Source: Sphingomonadales bacterium (GTDB lineage: Bacteria; Pseudomonadota; Alphaproteobacteria; Sphingomonadales; Sphingomonadaceae). Taken from it: 15,523 nucleotides of DNA. The notes beneath the pieces were generated by a model, which saw only the letters and a list, made by a program, of their open reading frames with translations, had not been told where the DNA came from and made no database searches. Positions 7,072 through 14,691 of the stretch are shown one piece after another. The stretch is from assembly GCA_025360285.1 (NCBI GenBank), contig JANYCM010000143.1, positions 1 to 15,523 of the forward strand, written 5' to 3'. The translations under genes were made by a program, and so were the position numbers. Position 1 is the stretch's first letter; the number at the start of each line of letters is the position of its first letter.

Positions 7072-7758
7072 GTGAGCCAGAAGATTTTGCTGGTGGAGGA
7101 TGATGACGCCACCGCCGCCTACATCGCCAAAGGCCTGGCCGAGGCCGGCTTTGCCGTTGATCGCGCCGGCACCGGCCGCGATGGCCTGTTCCTTGCCAGC
7201 GACGGCAGCTTCGATGCGGTGATCCTTGATCGCATGCTGCCAGGCATGGACGGCATGGCGGTGCTGGGCGCGCTGCGCGCCGGCGGGATCGATACCCCGG
7301 TGATCATCCTGTCGGCGCTGGGCACCCCGGATGATCGTGTGGCGGGGCTTACCGCCGGCTCCGATGATTATCTGGTCAAGCCCTTTGCCTTTGCCGAACT
7401 GCTCGCCCGGCTGCGGCTGCTGCTGCGCCGCGGCCAGGCCGGCCCGCCGGTCACCACCGTGCTGCGCTGCGGCGATCTGGAAATGGACCTGCTCGCCCGC
7501 CGGGTGAAGCGCGGCGGCCGCACGCTGGTGCTGCAACCACGTGAATTCCGCCTGCTGGAATATCTGCTCCGCCACGCCGAACAGGTCGTCACCCGCACCA
7601 TGCTGCTGGAAGGCGTCTGGGATTATCATTTCGATCCCGGCACCAATGTCATCGATGTCCACGTCAGCCGGCTGCGCAAGAAGCTGGATGAAGGCGAACC
7701 CGAAACGCTGCTGCACACCGTGCGCGGCGCCGGCTACCGGCTGGGCGCCCCCAACTGA
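7072..7758 (+). CDS. OmpR-family response regulator, likely activator of czcCBA
   Basis: This 228-residue two-component regulator has a receiver domain (about 1-118) with acidic residues Glu9, Asp10 and Asp11, phospho-acceptor Asp53 in AVILDRMLPGMDG, Ser81 at the conserved Thr/Ser position, and Lys103 in YLVKPF. A winged-helix output domain follows (about 130-225) with LQPREFRLLEYLL and NVIDVHVSRLRKKLD and ends GAGYRLG. These features define the OmpR/PhoB class. A GTG start at 7072 is preferred over the ATG at 7039 because of the AGGAG site. It diverges from the efflux operon across a 336-base control region and is followed by a kinase, the arrangement of CzcRS/CusRS/CopRS systems. A czcR or cusR symbol is not assigned because the metal is unknown. 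Confidence 0.93.
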   Translation: MSQKILLVEDDDATAAYIAKGLAEAGFAVDRAGTGRDGLFLASDGSFDAVILDRMLPGMDGMAVLGALRAGGIDTPVIILSALGTPDDRVAGLTAGSDDYLVKPFAFAELLARLRLLLRRGQAGPPVTTVLRCGDLEMDLLARRVKRGGRTLVLQPREFRLLEYLLRHAEQVVTRTMLLEGVWDYHFDPGTNVIDVHVSRLRKKLDEGEPETLLHTVRGAGYRLGAPN

Positions 7759-7826
7759 CGGCTGGGTTCGGCCTGACGCCCAGCCTGGCCAGCCGGCTGG
7801 GCCTGGCGTCGGCGACGGCGCGGCTG

Positions 7827-9146
7827 GTGGCGCTGGTCTTTGGCCTGCAGATCCTGCTGTCGGGCCTGCTGCTCGCCTATGTCTATGCCGCCACCACGCG
7901 CGCCGTGGCGCAGCAGCAGCGCGGCATCGTAGCCGAATTGCGCAATGATCTGCTCGCCGGGTTCCAGAGCGGCGGCGAGCGCGGACTGTCACAGTTGATC
8001 GCCGCCCGGCTCGATGCGACCGACGCGCATGATATCGTCGCGCTGCTCGTCCACGCCGATCGCCGGGTCATCGCCGGCAACCTTGCCGCCTGGCCTGGCA
8101 ATGTGGCTAATGATGACCATTGGCACACGCTGACCCTGATGCGCACCGGCGGCGACCGGCCGGAACGCATGGAGGTCATCGCCACCGCCCTGCCCCAGGG
8201 CGCGCATCTGCTGACCGGGCGGGTGCTGGAGGAAAATCTGCGGCTCACCAGCATCAACGCCGAAGCCATTGTCGCCGCGCTGCTCATCGCGCTGCCGCTG
8301 GCGCTTCTGATGGCGGTGCTGCTCGGCCGCATCATCAACACGCGGCTGCGGTCGGTCACCACCACGGCGGCAGCGGTGGCCAGCGGGGACTTGTCACAAC
8401 GGGTGCCGCGCGATGGCAGCAATGATGCCTTTGATGCGCTGGCCGCCGCCGTCAACACCATGCTGGCGCGGGTCGAGGCGCTGGTCGGCGAATTGCGCAT
8501 CGTCACCGATGGCCTGGCGCATGATCTGCGATCACCCCTCACCCGGCTGAAATCCACCCTGGAACGCGCCCGCGATGAAACCGCCGACAGCGGTGCAATG
8601 GCCGCGCTCGACAGCGTCGCCACCGAGGCTGACCAGGTGCTGGCGATGCTCGGCATGGCCCTGCAGATCAGCCGCGCCGAGGCCGGCATCGGCCGCGATC
8701 GCTTTGTCGCCACCGATGTCGATGCCCTGATCGGTGACCTGATCGAAGTCTTCGGCCCCGTCGCCGAAGACGCCGGGATCACCTTGCGCCGCGGCGGGGA
8801 ACGCGTTGGCACCATCACCCTGCACCGCGAACTTGTGCAGCAGGCGCTGGTGAATCTGGTGGAAAATGCCCTGCACTATGCCGAAGGCGCTACCCGCATC
8901 ACGGTGTCGGCGGCGCGCAGCAACAACCGCCTGTCGCTGACCGTCGCCGATGACGGCCCCGGCATCGCCGCCGACCGCCGCGAAGAGGCCAAGCGCCGCT
9001 TCTCCCGCCTCGACCCGTCGCGGCACAGCGCCGGATCGGGCCTGGGACTGGCACTGGTCGAGGCCGTGGCGCGGCTGCACGGCGGCTCGCTGGCGCTGTG
9101 GGACAATGGGCCTGGGCTGCGCGCGGTAATGATGCTGGCGGAATGA
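7827..9146 (+). CDS. Membrane sensor histidine kinase, partner of the adjacent response regulator
   Basis: This kinase should sense a periplasmic signal and phosphorylate the preceding regulator. From the GTG at 7827 it has 439 residues: membrane helix about 3-22, periplasmic sensor about 25-147, second helix about 148-168, HAMP about 169-222, and a dimerisation helix with phospho-acceptor His232 in GLAHDLRSPLTRL. The ATPase domain has the N box (NLVENALHYA, Asn347), G1 box DDGPGI (375-380) and G2 box GSGLGLAL (403-410). The sensor contains NDDHWH (95-100) and other His residues that could bind metal. The start is uncertain: the frame is open back through the regulator's stop codon, no ATG, GTG or TTG lies between, and 7827 has no good Shine-Dalgarno. 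A CTG at 7755, overlapping the stop as CTGA, would add 24 residues including a more normal cytosolic N-terminus. Confidence 0.9.
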   Translation: MALVFGLQILLSGLLLAYVYAATTRAVAQQQRGIVAELRNDLLAGFQSGGERGLSQLIAARLDATDAHDIVALLVHADRRVIAGNLAAWPGNVANDDHWHTLTLMRTGGDRPERMEVIATALPQGAHLLTGRVLEENLRLTSINAEAIVAALLIALPLALLMAVLLGRIINTRLRSVTTTAAAVASGDLSQRVPRDGSNDAFDALAAAVNTMLARVEALVGELRIVTDGLAHDLRSPLTRLKSTLERARDETADSGAMAALDSVATEADQVLAMLGMALQISRAEAGIGRDRFVATDVDALIGDLIEVFGPVAEDAGITLRRGGERVGTITLHRELVQQALVNLVENALHYAEGATRITVSAARSNNRLSLTVADDGPGIAADRREEAKRRFSRLDPSRHSAGSGLGLALVEAVARLHGGSLALWDNGPGLRAVMMLAE

Positions 9147-9247
9147 GGGGGCGGGCGGGCCCATGATCGGCCAGAGCCCAGCCGACCCCTCTGCCGCAAA
9201 GTATCGGTCAGTGATTTAACCGGGATTGCACTTGGATTGAATCGTCA

Positions 9248-9279
9248 TCCCGGGCTGGATCCGGGACCCAGCTTTTTCT
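9248..9279 (+). terminator. Intrinsic terminator of the regulator/kinase operon
   Basis: The stem TCCCGG / CCGGGA with a seven-base loop (9248-9266) is followed by ACCCAGC and TTTTT (9273-9277). It lies 102 bases after the kinase stop codon and forms the left arm of the longer inverted repeat. The six-base gap between stem and T-run makes it a non-ideal terminator. Confidence 0.5.
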
Positions 9280-9309
9280 CTGTGTCGTCGGCTGCTCTTG
9301 CGGCTACCA

Positions 9310-9340
9310 AGAAAAACTAGGTCCCGGGTCAAGCCCGGGA
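9310..9340 (-). terminator. Intrinsic terminator of the DUF885/amidohydrolase operon
   Basis: On the minus strand the stem TCCCGG / CCGGGA (9340-9322) is followed by CCTAG and TTTTT (9316-9312), starting 37 bases after the amidohydrolase stop codon. It mirrors the plus-strand terminator next to it, so each convergent operon has its own copy. Confidence 0.55.
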
Positions 9341-9377
9341 TGACAAAACGCGCGCGCACACCTGCCCTTCCCTTGTC

Positions 9378-12300
9378 CTATTTCCCCGTCTCCCACCAAT
9401 AGGGCAGCCGGCGCTTCGTTCCTGAAACCATTTCATTCATCGTCAGCGCGTCATAAAGCCGGCCGCCGAGCATGACCTGCGCGACCTTCTGGCTGTTGTG
9501 GATATCGGCACTCGGATCGGCATCGAGGACGATGAGATCGGCGAGCTTGCCGGGTTCCAGCGAGCCGATATCGGCGGCGAAGCCCAGTGACCGTGCCGGG
9601 ACGATGGTGCCGGCGCGCAGGGCCTCCACCGGCGTCATGCCGCCCTTAACGAATGACCAGAGTTCCCAATGCGGGCCGATACCGGCCTGTTGACCATGCG
9701 CGCCGATCGACACCAGCACGCCGCGTTGCGAAAGTTTCTTGGCTTCACGGGCGCTGAGGCCATCGACGAAGTCGCTCTCGGGGGCCTTCACTCGGCGGAC
9801 GGTTTCGGCGGCGAGCCGCGCCGGCGGGGTATGCGCCTGGAGCAAAGGCTGGGCGAAGACATCGGTCGCCTGGCGCCAATAGGGATCGCCGGCGAGCCCG
9901 CCAAAGGTAACCACGAGCGTTGGCGTGTAATTGGTGCGGCTTTCCGAGAAAAATTGCACCACATCGTCATAAAATACCGACAGCGGGATATTATGTTCCA
10001 GCGTCGAATTGCCATCGGCGATGATCGTCATGTCCAGCCCGAACAGTGATCCGCCCTCGGCAACGACCTGGATATCCTGCGCCCGTGCCGCCATCACCAG
10101 TTGCTGGCGCTGTTCGCGGCGCGGCTGGTTGTAATTCTTGATGCTATGGGCGCCTTCGGCCTTCAGGCGGCGGACATGCGCCATGGCATCGTCAAGGCTG
10201 TCGATCTGGGCGTAAACATCGGCGGCCTTGGCGCCATAGACGATCTCCCCCGACGAAAAGATGCGGGGGGCCAGCAACATCCCGGCACGCTGGCGTTCAC
10301 CGGCGGCGAAGATTTCGGCGGCCCGCGACGACGGATTGTGGATCGTCGTGGTGCCGAGGGCGAGGTTCTGGATCAGCTGCCAGTTCTGCTGCGGCACCAG
10401 GTCATCCTCACCCTGTTGGCCATGGGCATGGGCGTCGATCAGCCCGGGCATGATCGTCTTGCCGCGGGCATCGACCAGCTGTGCCCCGGCCGGCACCGGC
10501 GTGGTGGCGCGCGGGCCGATGGCGAGGATGCGGTCACCGCGCACGACGATGGTGCCATCGTCGATCGCCCCGGCCCCGTCCCCCGCCATGGTGAGCAGGC
10601 GTGCGCCAGTGAAGGCGATGGTGCTGGCCGGCTTATCGGCGGCCACATCCATGGCCAGCGAAACGCCGCTGGTGGGGGCAGCGAATTTGGCAGACCCTTC
10701 GATGGGCGGCGCAGCGGCGAACAGGGCGGCGGTATCGGCGGTGAACAGCGTCGGGCCGAGGCTCCAATGCACCTGCTTGCCGGCGTTCGACCAATGGATC
10801 CAGTTGGCGCCATCGCCGCTGACGCGGGTGATCGGCAGCGATCGCGCGTCGCTGGCCACCTCGACCGCCTGGCCGCCGGGCATCAGCGGCATGACGAACG
10901 CCTGGTAATTCTGGCGGAAGACAAACAAATCACCGGCGGGCGACACCTGGAAATCGCTGACCAGTTCGCCCTGGGCATGAATACGCCTGGCCTCGCCTTC
11001 AAGGTTCGTGCTGACCAATTGCCGCTTGCCGCCCTCTTCAGCGATCATGAACACCCGATCACTGGCGGCGCCGAACTGCGGTTCGGCCATGCCGCGCGCC
11101 ACCCGCACCGGGGCCCCGCCGGAAGTGGCAACGCGCCAGACGCCCGGGTCGGTGGCGAAGCGCGGCGACGTCAGGCCGCCATCGTCATGCTGTTCAAACA
11201 CGATCGTCCGGCCATCGGGCGAAAATTCCGGCCGGGCGTAATGGCCGGGCACCGTCGTGACGATGCGCGGCTTGCCACCGGCGGCGGGGATGATGGCGAC
11301 TTGCCCCAGCCCGGCATCGGTCCAGGCGATATAGGCGATGCTGCGACCGTCACGCGACCAGGTCGGGAACAGTTCCAGCCCGTCGCCGCCATTGGTCAAC
11401 CGGTGGGGTGCACCGCCGGCCATGGGTTTCAGCCATAGTTTCCCCAGCGATTCGAACACCACGCTGGCACCATCGGGTGATACGGCGGCGAAGCGCGGCA
11501 TTGTCGTGGTGAAATGATCGGGCGCCACCGGGGTCACCGGATGGGTGGCATCAAGAACGGTGCGGCTGTCATCGACGCGGAAGGGGATGACGGCGGCGTT
11601 CCTGCCATCGCGATCGACACGGCGGATCTTGCCGCCGGCCCAGAAGATGATGCTGTGGCCATCGGGCGTCCAGGCCATGTTGGGATAGACGCCGCTGACC
11701 GCCCAGGTTTCCTGCACATCCTGGTCGAGCGCATCATAGATCTTGCGCTCCTCGCCGCTGGCCAGGTCCTTCACATACAGCTTGGACCGGGCGCGTTCGC
11801 GGCGGACAAAGGCAATGGCACTGCCATCGGGCGACGGCGCCGGGCGCACCGATCCGCCGGCGCCGGTGACGACGGGTGACACTTCGCCGCTGGCGAGGTC
11901 ATAGCGTTCGATATCGAACAGATCGGTGTTCGAATCCTGGGCATATTGGAAGATCGGCCCCGGCGTGACGTTGCGGGTATAGTAAATGCTGCGGCCGTCG
12001 GCAGCATAGACGGGTTCGCCCAATTCCTTCTGCAACCGGTCATTGGCGCGCTTGACCAGCGGCACGCCGGCACCACCCGACACCGCATAAAGCCAGATTT
12101 CGCCGGTGCCGAGCGACCGCCCGGTGGTGAAATGCTTTTTGGCGGCGATGAAGCGCCCGTCCTTGGACCAGGTCGGCTGGTTGAGCAGGCGGAAGTCCTC
12201 CTTCGTCACCTGGCGCTTGTTGCCGCCGTCCGCGTCCATCAGCCAGATATTGTCACCGCCGCCGCGATCGGAGGTGAAGGCGATGCGCTTGCCATCGGGC

Positions 12301-12590
12301 GAAGAGCGCGGCTGCACCTCCCAGGCCAGGCCTTCCGCAATGCGGGTCGGCGTGCCGCCGCCGATCGGGATCGTGTAGATATCGCCCAGCAGGGCAAAGG
12401 CGATCGTCTTGCCATCGGGGCTGACATCCAGGTCCATCCAGCTGCCTTCATCGGTGCGGATCGGCACCTGGCGCAGCGTCGCACCAGGGGGCGCATTGAC
12501 GTCCCACTTGGCAGGCTTGGCGGGTTCGGCGTGAAGCCCGGTGGCAAGTGCCGTTGCGGCCAGCAGCGTGGCAAAAGACCGGATCATCAT
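9378..12590 (-). CDS. Exported TolB-like beta-propeller / amidohydrolase fusion protein
   Basis: This 1070-residue protein has a Sec signal peptide (MMIRSFATLLAATALATGLHA, cleavage near 21) and should act in the periplasm. Residues about 45-640 hold at least nine PD40/WD40-like blades marked by SPDGKTIAF-type motifs, as in TolB and the Tricorn protease. An amidohydrolase domain follows (about 660-1055): a composite-barrel start (GARLLTMAGD), GLIDAHAHG with His721 and His723, Lys818 in SIKNYNQ, LEHN with His866, and a C-terminal GSLEPGKLADLIVLDADP strand. Two usual ligand positions differ: Glu845 (VVAEGGS) replaces the expected His, and GAHGQ (His965) stands where a catalytic Asp is usual. The substrate is unknown; members are often annotated as peptide or imidazolone-type hydrolases. 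Its ATG overlaps the upstream stop by four bases (ATGA, 12590-12587), showing translational coupling. Confidence 0.92.
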   Translation of the reverse strand: MMIRSFATLLAATALATGLHAEPAKPAKWDVNAPPGATLRQVPIRTDEGSWMDLDVSPDGKTIAFALLGDIYTIPIGGGTPTRIAEGLAWEVQPRSSPDGKRIAFTSDRGGGDNIWLMDADGGNKRQVTKEDFRLLNQPTWSKDGRFIAAKKHFTTGRSLGTGEIWLYAVSGGAGVPLVKRANDRLQKELGEPVYAADGRSIYYTRNVTPGPIFQYAQDSNTDLFDIERYDLASGEVSPVVTGAGGSVRPAPSPDGSAIAFVRRERARSKLYVKDLASGEERKIYDALDQDVQETWAVSGVYPNMAWTPDGHSIIFWAGGKIRRVDRDGRNAAVIPFRVDDSRTVLDATHPVTPVAPDHFTTTMPRFAAVSPDGASVVFESLGKLWLKPMAGGAPHRLTNGGDGLELFPTWSRDGRSIAYIAWTDAGLGQVAIIPAAGGKPRIVTTVPGHYARPEFSPDGRTIVFEQHDDGGLTSPRFATDPGVWRVATSGGAPVRVARGMAEPQFGAASDRVFMIAEEGGKRQLVSTNLEGEARRIHAQGELVSDFQVSPAGDLFVFRQNYQAFVMPLMPGGQAVEVASDARSLPITRVSGDGANWIHWSNAGKQVHWSLGPTLFTADTAALFAAAPPIEGSAKFAAPTSGVSLAMDVAADKPASTIAFTGARLLTMAGDGAGAIDDGTIVVRGDRILAIGPRATTPVPAGAQLVDARGKTIMPGLIDAHAHGQQGEDDLVPQQNWQLIQNLALGTTTIHNPSSRAAEIFAAGERQRAGMLLAPRIFSSGEIVYGAKAADVYAQIDSLDDAMAHVRRLKAEGAHSIKNYNQPRREQRQQLVMAARAQDIQVVAEGGSLFGLDMTIIADGNSTLEHNIPLSVFYDDVVQFFSESRTNYTPTLVVTFGGLAGDPYWRQATDVFAQPLLQAHTPPARLAAETVRRVKAPESDFVDGLSAREAKKLSQRGVLVSIGAHGQQAGIGPHWELWSFVKGGMTPVEALRAGTIVPARSLGFAADIGSLEPGKLADLIVLDADPSADIHNSQKVAQVMLGGRLYDALTMNEMVSGTKRRLPYWWETGK

Positions 12591-14398
12591 GCGCGCTTCA
12601 TCGCTTCCCGTTCGAGGATCACCAGCGGCATCGCCCCCAGCTTCAATATGTCATGGAATTTGCGCAGGTCGAACGCCGCGCCCTGTTTGGCCTTCACCGC
12701 CTCGCGCAGCCGCACCCATTGCGTATGGCCAACCTTGTAGCTAAGCGCCTGCGCCGGGCCGACGCTGTAGCGTTCGATCTCGCGTGCCGCGCGGCCGGGA
12801 GCAAAGCCGGTGGCGGCGACCATGTAATCAATGGATTTCTCGCGGCTCCAGCGCTTGTAGTGCATGCCGGTATCGACAACGAGCCGCGCCGCCCGGAACA
12901 GGAAGCTTTGCAGATAGCCAATGCGCCCCAGCGGATCATCGGCATAGACCCCCAGTTCATCGGCAATCTGTTCGGCATATAGCGCCCAGCCTTCCGAATA
13001 GGCCGAATAGAAACCGCGCTTGCGGATCAGCGGAATGTCGCCCGATTCCTGGGCAATGCTGATCTGCAAATGATGCCCCGGCACCGCCTCATGATAGGTC
13101 AGCGTCGGCAGGCTGTATTTTGGCCATTCATGCGTGTCCTTCAGATTGATGTAATAGGCCGCCGGGCGCGAGCCATCGAGCGCCGCGCCATTATAATAGC
13201 CGTTCGAGGCACCATCCTGGATGAAGGCCGGCACGCGCCGCACTTCCACCGGCGCCCTGGGCAGCGTTGCAAAGGCCCCCGGCAGGCGGGGATAGGCATC
13301 CTTGATCTGGGCATTGAGCTGCGCCAGCAAGGCCGCGCGCCCGGCATCATCATTGGCATAAAGCTGGTCGGGCCGGGCATTGAGCGCCGTCAACCGGTCC
13401 CCGACGCTGCCCTTCGTCAGCCCCTGCGCCTTCAGCATCACGTCAAGCCGCGCACTGATCTCGGCGACCTGGTCAAGCCCGAGCTTGTGGACCTCGGCCG
13501 GCGTCAGTTCGGTGGTTGTCGAGCTTTTGACCGCGGCGGCATAATAAGCGTCGCCATCGGGCAGCCGCCAGACGCCGGCATCATGGACCGCTTTGGCACG
13601 CAGGCCCGTAATGGCGGCAATATGGCGGTCAAACGCCGGAAACACCTGGGTTTCGACGATGGCGATGGCGCGCGGGCCATAATCACCAGGCAGTCCGGCC
13701 GTCCCGGCCCGACGCACCAGCGATTCGACCAGCACCGTCGTCGCCGCCGGCTGGCCGCGCAGCGCGTGCAACTGCTGCAAGGTCACATCCAGCGCGAAAT
13801 CCGGCGCAAACACCCCGTGCCCGGCATCGGCCATCTGGCGATCGAGGCTGTCATCAAGCGCCTTGGGGAACGCCGCCAGCCGGGCCAGATAGGCCTCGGC
13901 ATCATCGGCAGTGCTGATCTTGTGCTGCGAATCGAGGAAATCCGGGATCGATCGATACGGGCCTTGCTGCTGGGTGATCACATAGGGCTGGAAATTGCCG
14001 CGCGCCGACCCGAAGCTGAAACGATCCTCGGCCTTTATGCTGCGCACCAGATCATATTCGACGACATCATAATCCAGCGCCGACGCCGGCGACAGCGCCG
14101 CCTTGTCGATCGCCTGCAGCCGCTGCAACCGATCCACGGCGCGCGCATGACGCTGCGCCTTGCCGGCAGCGGAATAATCATTGAGCCGCGACTTCAGGCC
14201 GGCGCGGCTGCCCTTGTCGAGGCCCAGGCCGGTGGCGCCTTCCGGGCTTTCATCGACACCTTCATAGAAGAACCCCTCAAACAGCGCGGCGAGCCGTGAA
14301 TCGGCGGCGGACGGCGCCGCGCGCAGCGGTGACGCCAGCCCCAGCGCCAATCCGGACAGCGCTGTTGCCGACACGAATTCCCGGCGATTGATCGACAT
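12587..14398 (-). CDS. Tat-exported DUF885 zinc-peptidase-like protein
   Basis: The 603-residue product belongs to the DUF885 family, metallopeptidase-like proteins whose substrates are mostly unknown. It begins with a twin-arginine signal: NRREFVSATALSGLALGLASPLRA, cut near residue 27 before AP. The family signature HEAVPGHH (436-443) supplies the HExxxxH zinc-binding pattern, and EGWALYAEQ (469-477) supplies the downstream Glu. FQPYVITQQQGPY and GYYNGAALDGSRPAAYYINL are other typical blocks. The frame is open to 14467, but the ATG at 14398 is chosen because it follows a GGGG Shine-Dalgarno at about seven bases and gives a clean Tat signal. It is the first gene of a two-gene operon with the amidohydrolase fusion, with which it overlaps by four bases; both products are exported, which suggests sequential work on the same peptides. 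Confidence 0.93.
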   Translation of the reverse strand: MSINRREFVSATALSGLALGLASPLRAAPSAADSRLAALFEGFFYEGVDESPEGATGLGLDKGSRAGLKSRLNDYSAAGKAQRHARAVDRLQRLQAIDKAALSPASALDYDVVEYDLVRSIKAEDRFSFGSARGNFQPYVITQQQGPYRSIPDFLDSQHKISTADDAEAYLARLAAFPKALDDSLDRQMADAGHGVFAPDFALDVTLQQLHALRGQPAATTVLVESLVRRAGTAGLPGDYGPRAIAIVETQVFPAFDRHIAAITGLRAKAVHDAGVWRLPDGDAYYAAAVKSSTTTELTPAEVHKLGLDQVAEISARLDVMLKAQGLTKGSVGDRLTALNARPDQLYANDDAGRAALLAQLNAQIKDAYPRLPGAFATLPRAPVEVRRVPAFIQDGASNGYYNGAALDGSRPAAYYINLKDTHEWPKYSLPTLTYHEAVPGHHLQISIAQESGDIPLIRKRGFYSAYSEGWALYAEQIADELGVYADDPLGRIGYLQSFLFRAARLVVDTGMHYKRWSREKSIDYMVAATGFAPGRAAREIERYSVGPAQALSYKVGHTQWVRLREAVKAKQGAAFDLRKFHDILKLGAMPLVILEREAMKRA

Positions 14399-14488
14399 GG
14401 CAGACCCCTGATGCTGTTGATTTGCCGGCACATTGCGCCGCCGCCACCGGCCTGTCGAGCCGCTCAAAGCGACCGTTTCGTCATCGTA

Positions 14489-14514
14489 GCGAAATTATTT
14501 CGCAAAAATTTCGC
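14489..14514. repeat. AT-rich palindrome with an added direct half-site in a divergent gap
   Basis: GCGAAATTATTTCGC (14489-14503) is a perfect palindrome of seven-base arms around one T. A third copy of the half-site, ATTTCGC, follows at 14508-14514, exactly 11 bases after the second. It lies about 90 bases upstream of the DUF885 start and 178 upstream of the glycosyltransferase start, in an AT-rich island of an otherwise very GC-rich region. The layout is that of a regulator-binding site, but I do not recognise the regulator. Confidence 0.6.
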
Positions 14515-14651
14515 CATCACGCTGCGGGTGGGCCGGTGCGGCACCGTCTTACATTTCGGGAACGCATGGGCACCGCCGGGGGAACGGCCGGGCCCAGGGG
14601 TTGCCGCCCGGCACGGCGGAGAGGCGCTGCGCCGGGGCATCAATGGCAACC

Positions 14652-14673
14652 GACAGTGCGGACGTTCACTGTC
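14652..14673 (+). promoter_or_regulatory. Perfect inverted repeat just upstream of the glycosyltransferase
   Basis: GACAGTG (14652-14658) and CACTGTC (14667-14673) are perfect complements separated by eight bases, ending 18 bases before the ATG at 14692. The 22-base dyad could be an operator for a dimeric regulator or, if transcribed, a hairpin close to the ribosome-binding region. No T-run follows it, so it is not a terminator. Confidence 0.5.
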
Positions 14674-14691
14674 AACAGCGGGTGGGTCGCG

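Larger units (their letters stand above)
9244..9344. repeat. Long inverted repeat in a convergent intergenic gap
   Basis: The left arm (9244-9279, beginning GTCATCCCGGGCT) and right arm (9310-9344, ending AGCCCGGGATGAC) pair over about 35 bases with three mismatches and one bulge around a 30-base loop. Each arm is itself a small palindrome (TCCCGG...CCGGGA) followed outward-to-inward by a run of five T on its own strand. The arms are therefore two copies of one element in opposite orientation. CCCGGG-rich GTCATCCCGGG motifs are, to my recollection, common intergenic repeats in alphaproteobacterial genomes, but copy number cannot be judged from one window. Confidence 0.85.
14399..14691. other. 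Divergent intergenic region between the DUF885 operon and the glycosyltransferase
   Basis: This 293-base stretch must hold the promoters for both directions. I find no convincing sigma-70 pair on either strand. It contains the AT-rich palindrome at 14489-14514, a small CGGTG-CGG-CACCG hairpin near 14533-14545 and the inverted repeat at 14652-14673. Reading frames across it are shadows without gene-like content. Confidence 0.6.

Noticed and set aside
9147..9377. A complete insertion sequence or MITE in the convergent gap
   Set aside because: There is no transposase and no clear target duplication flanking the repeat; two opposed terminator-like elements explain it more simply.
10101..11438. 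A 445-codon plus-strand frame opposite the amidohydrolase fusion
   Set aside because: It has low-complexity Gly/Ala/Arg/Asp composition, no recognisable motif and no ribosome-binding site, and is fully inside a convincing gene on the other strand.
13070..14299. A 409-codon plus-strand frame opposite the DUF885 gene
   Set aside because: It is an Arg/Ile/Gly-rich shadow of the DUF885 gene, whose zinc motif and Tat signal are clear.
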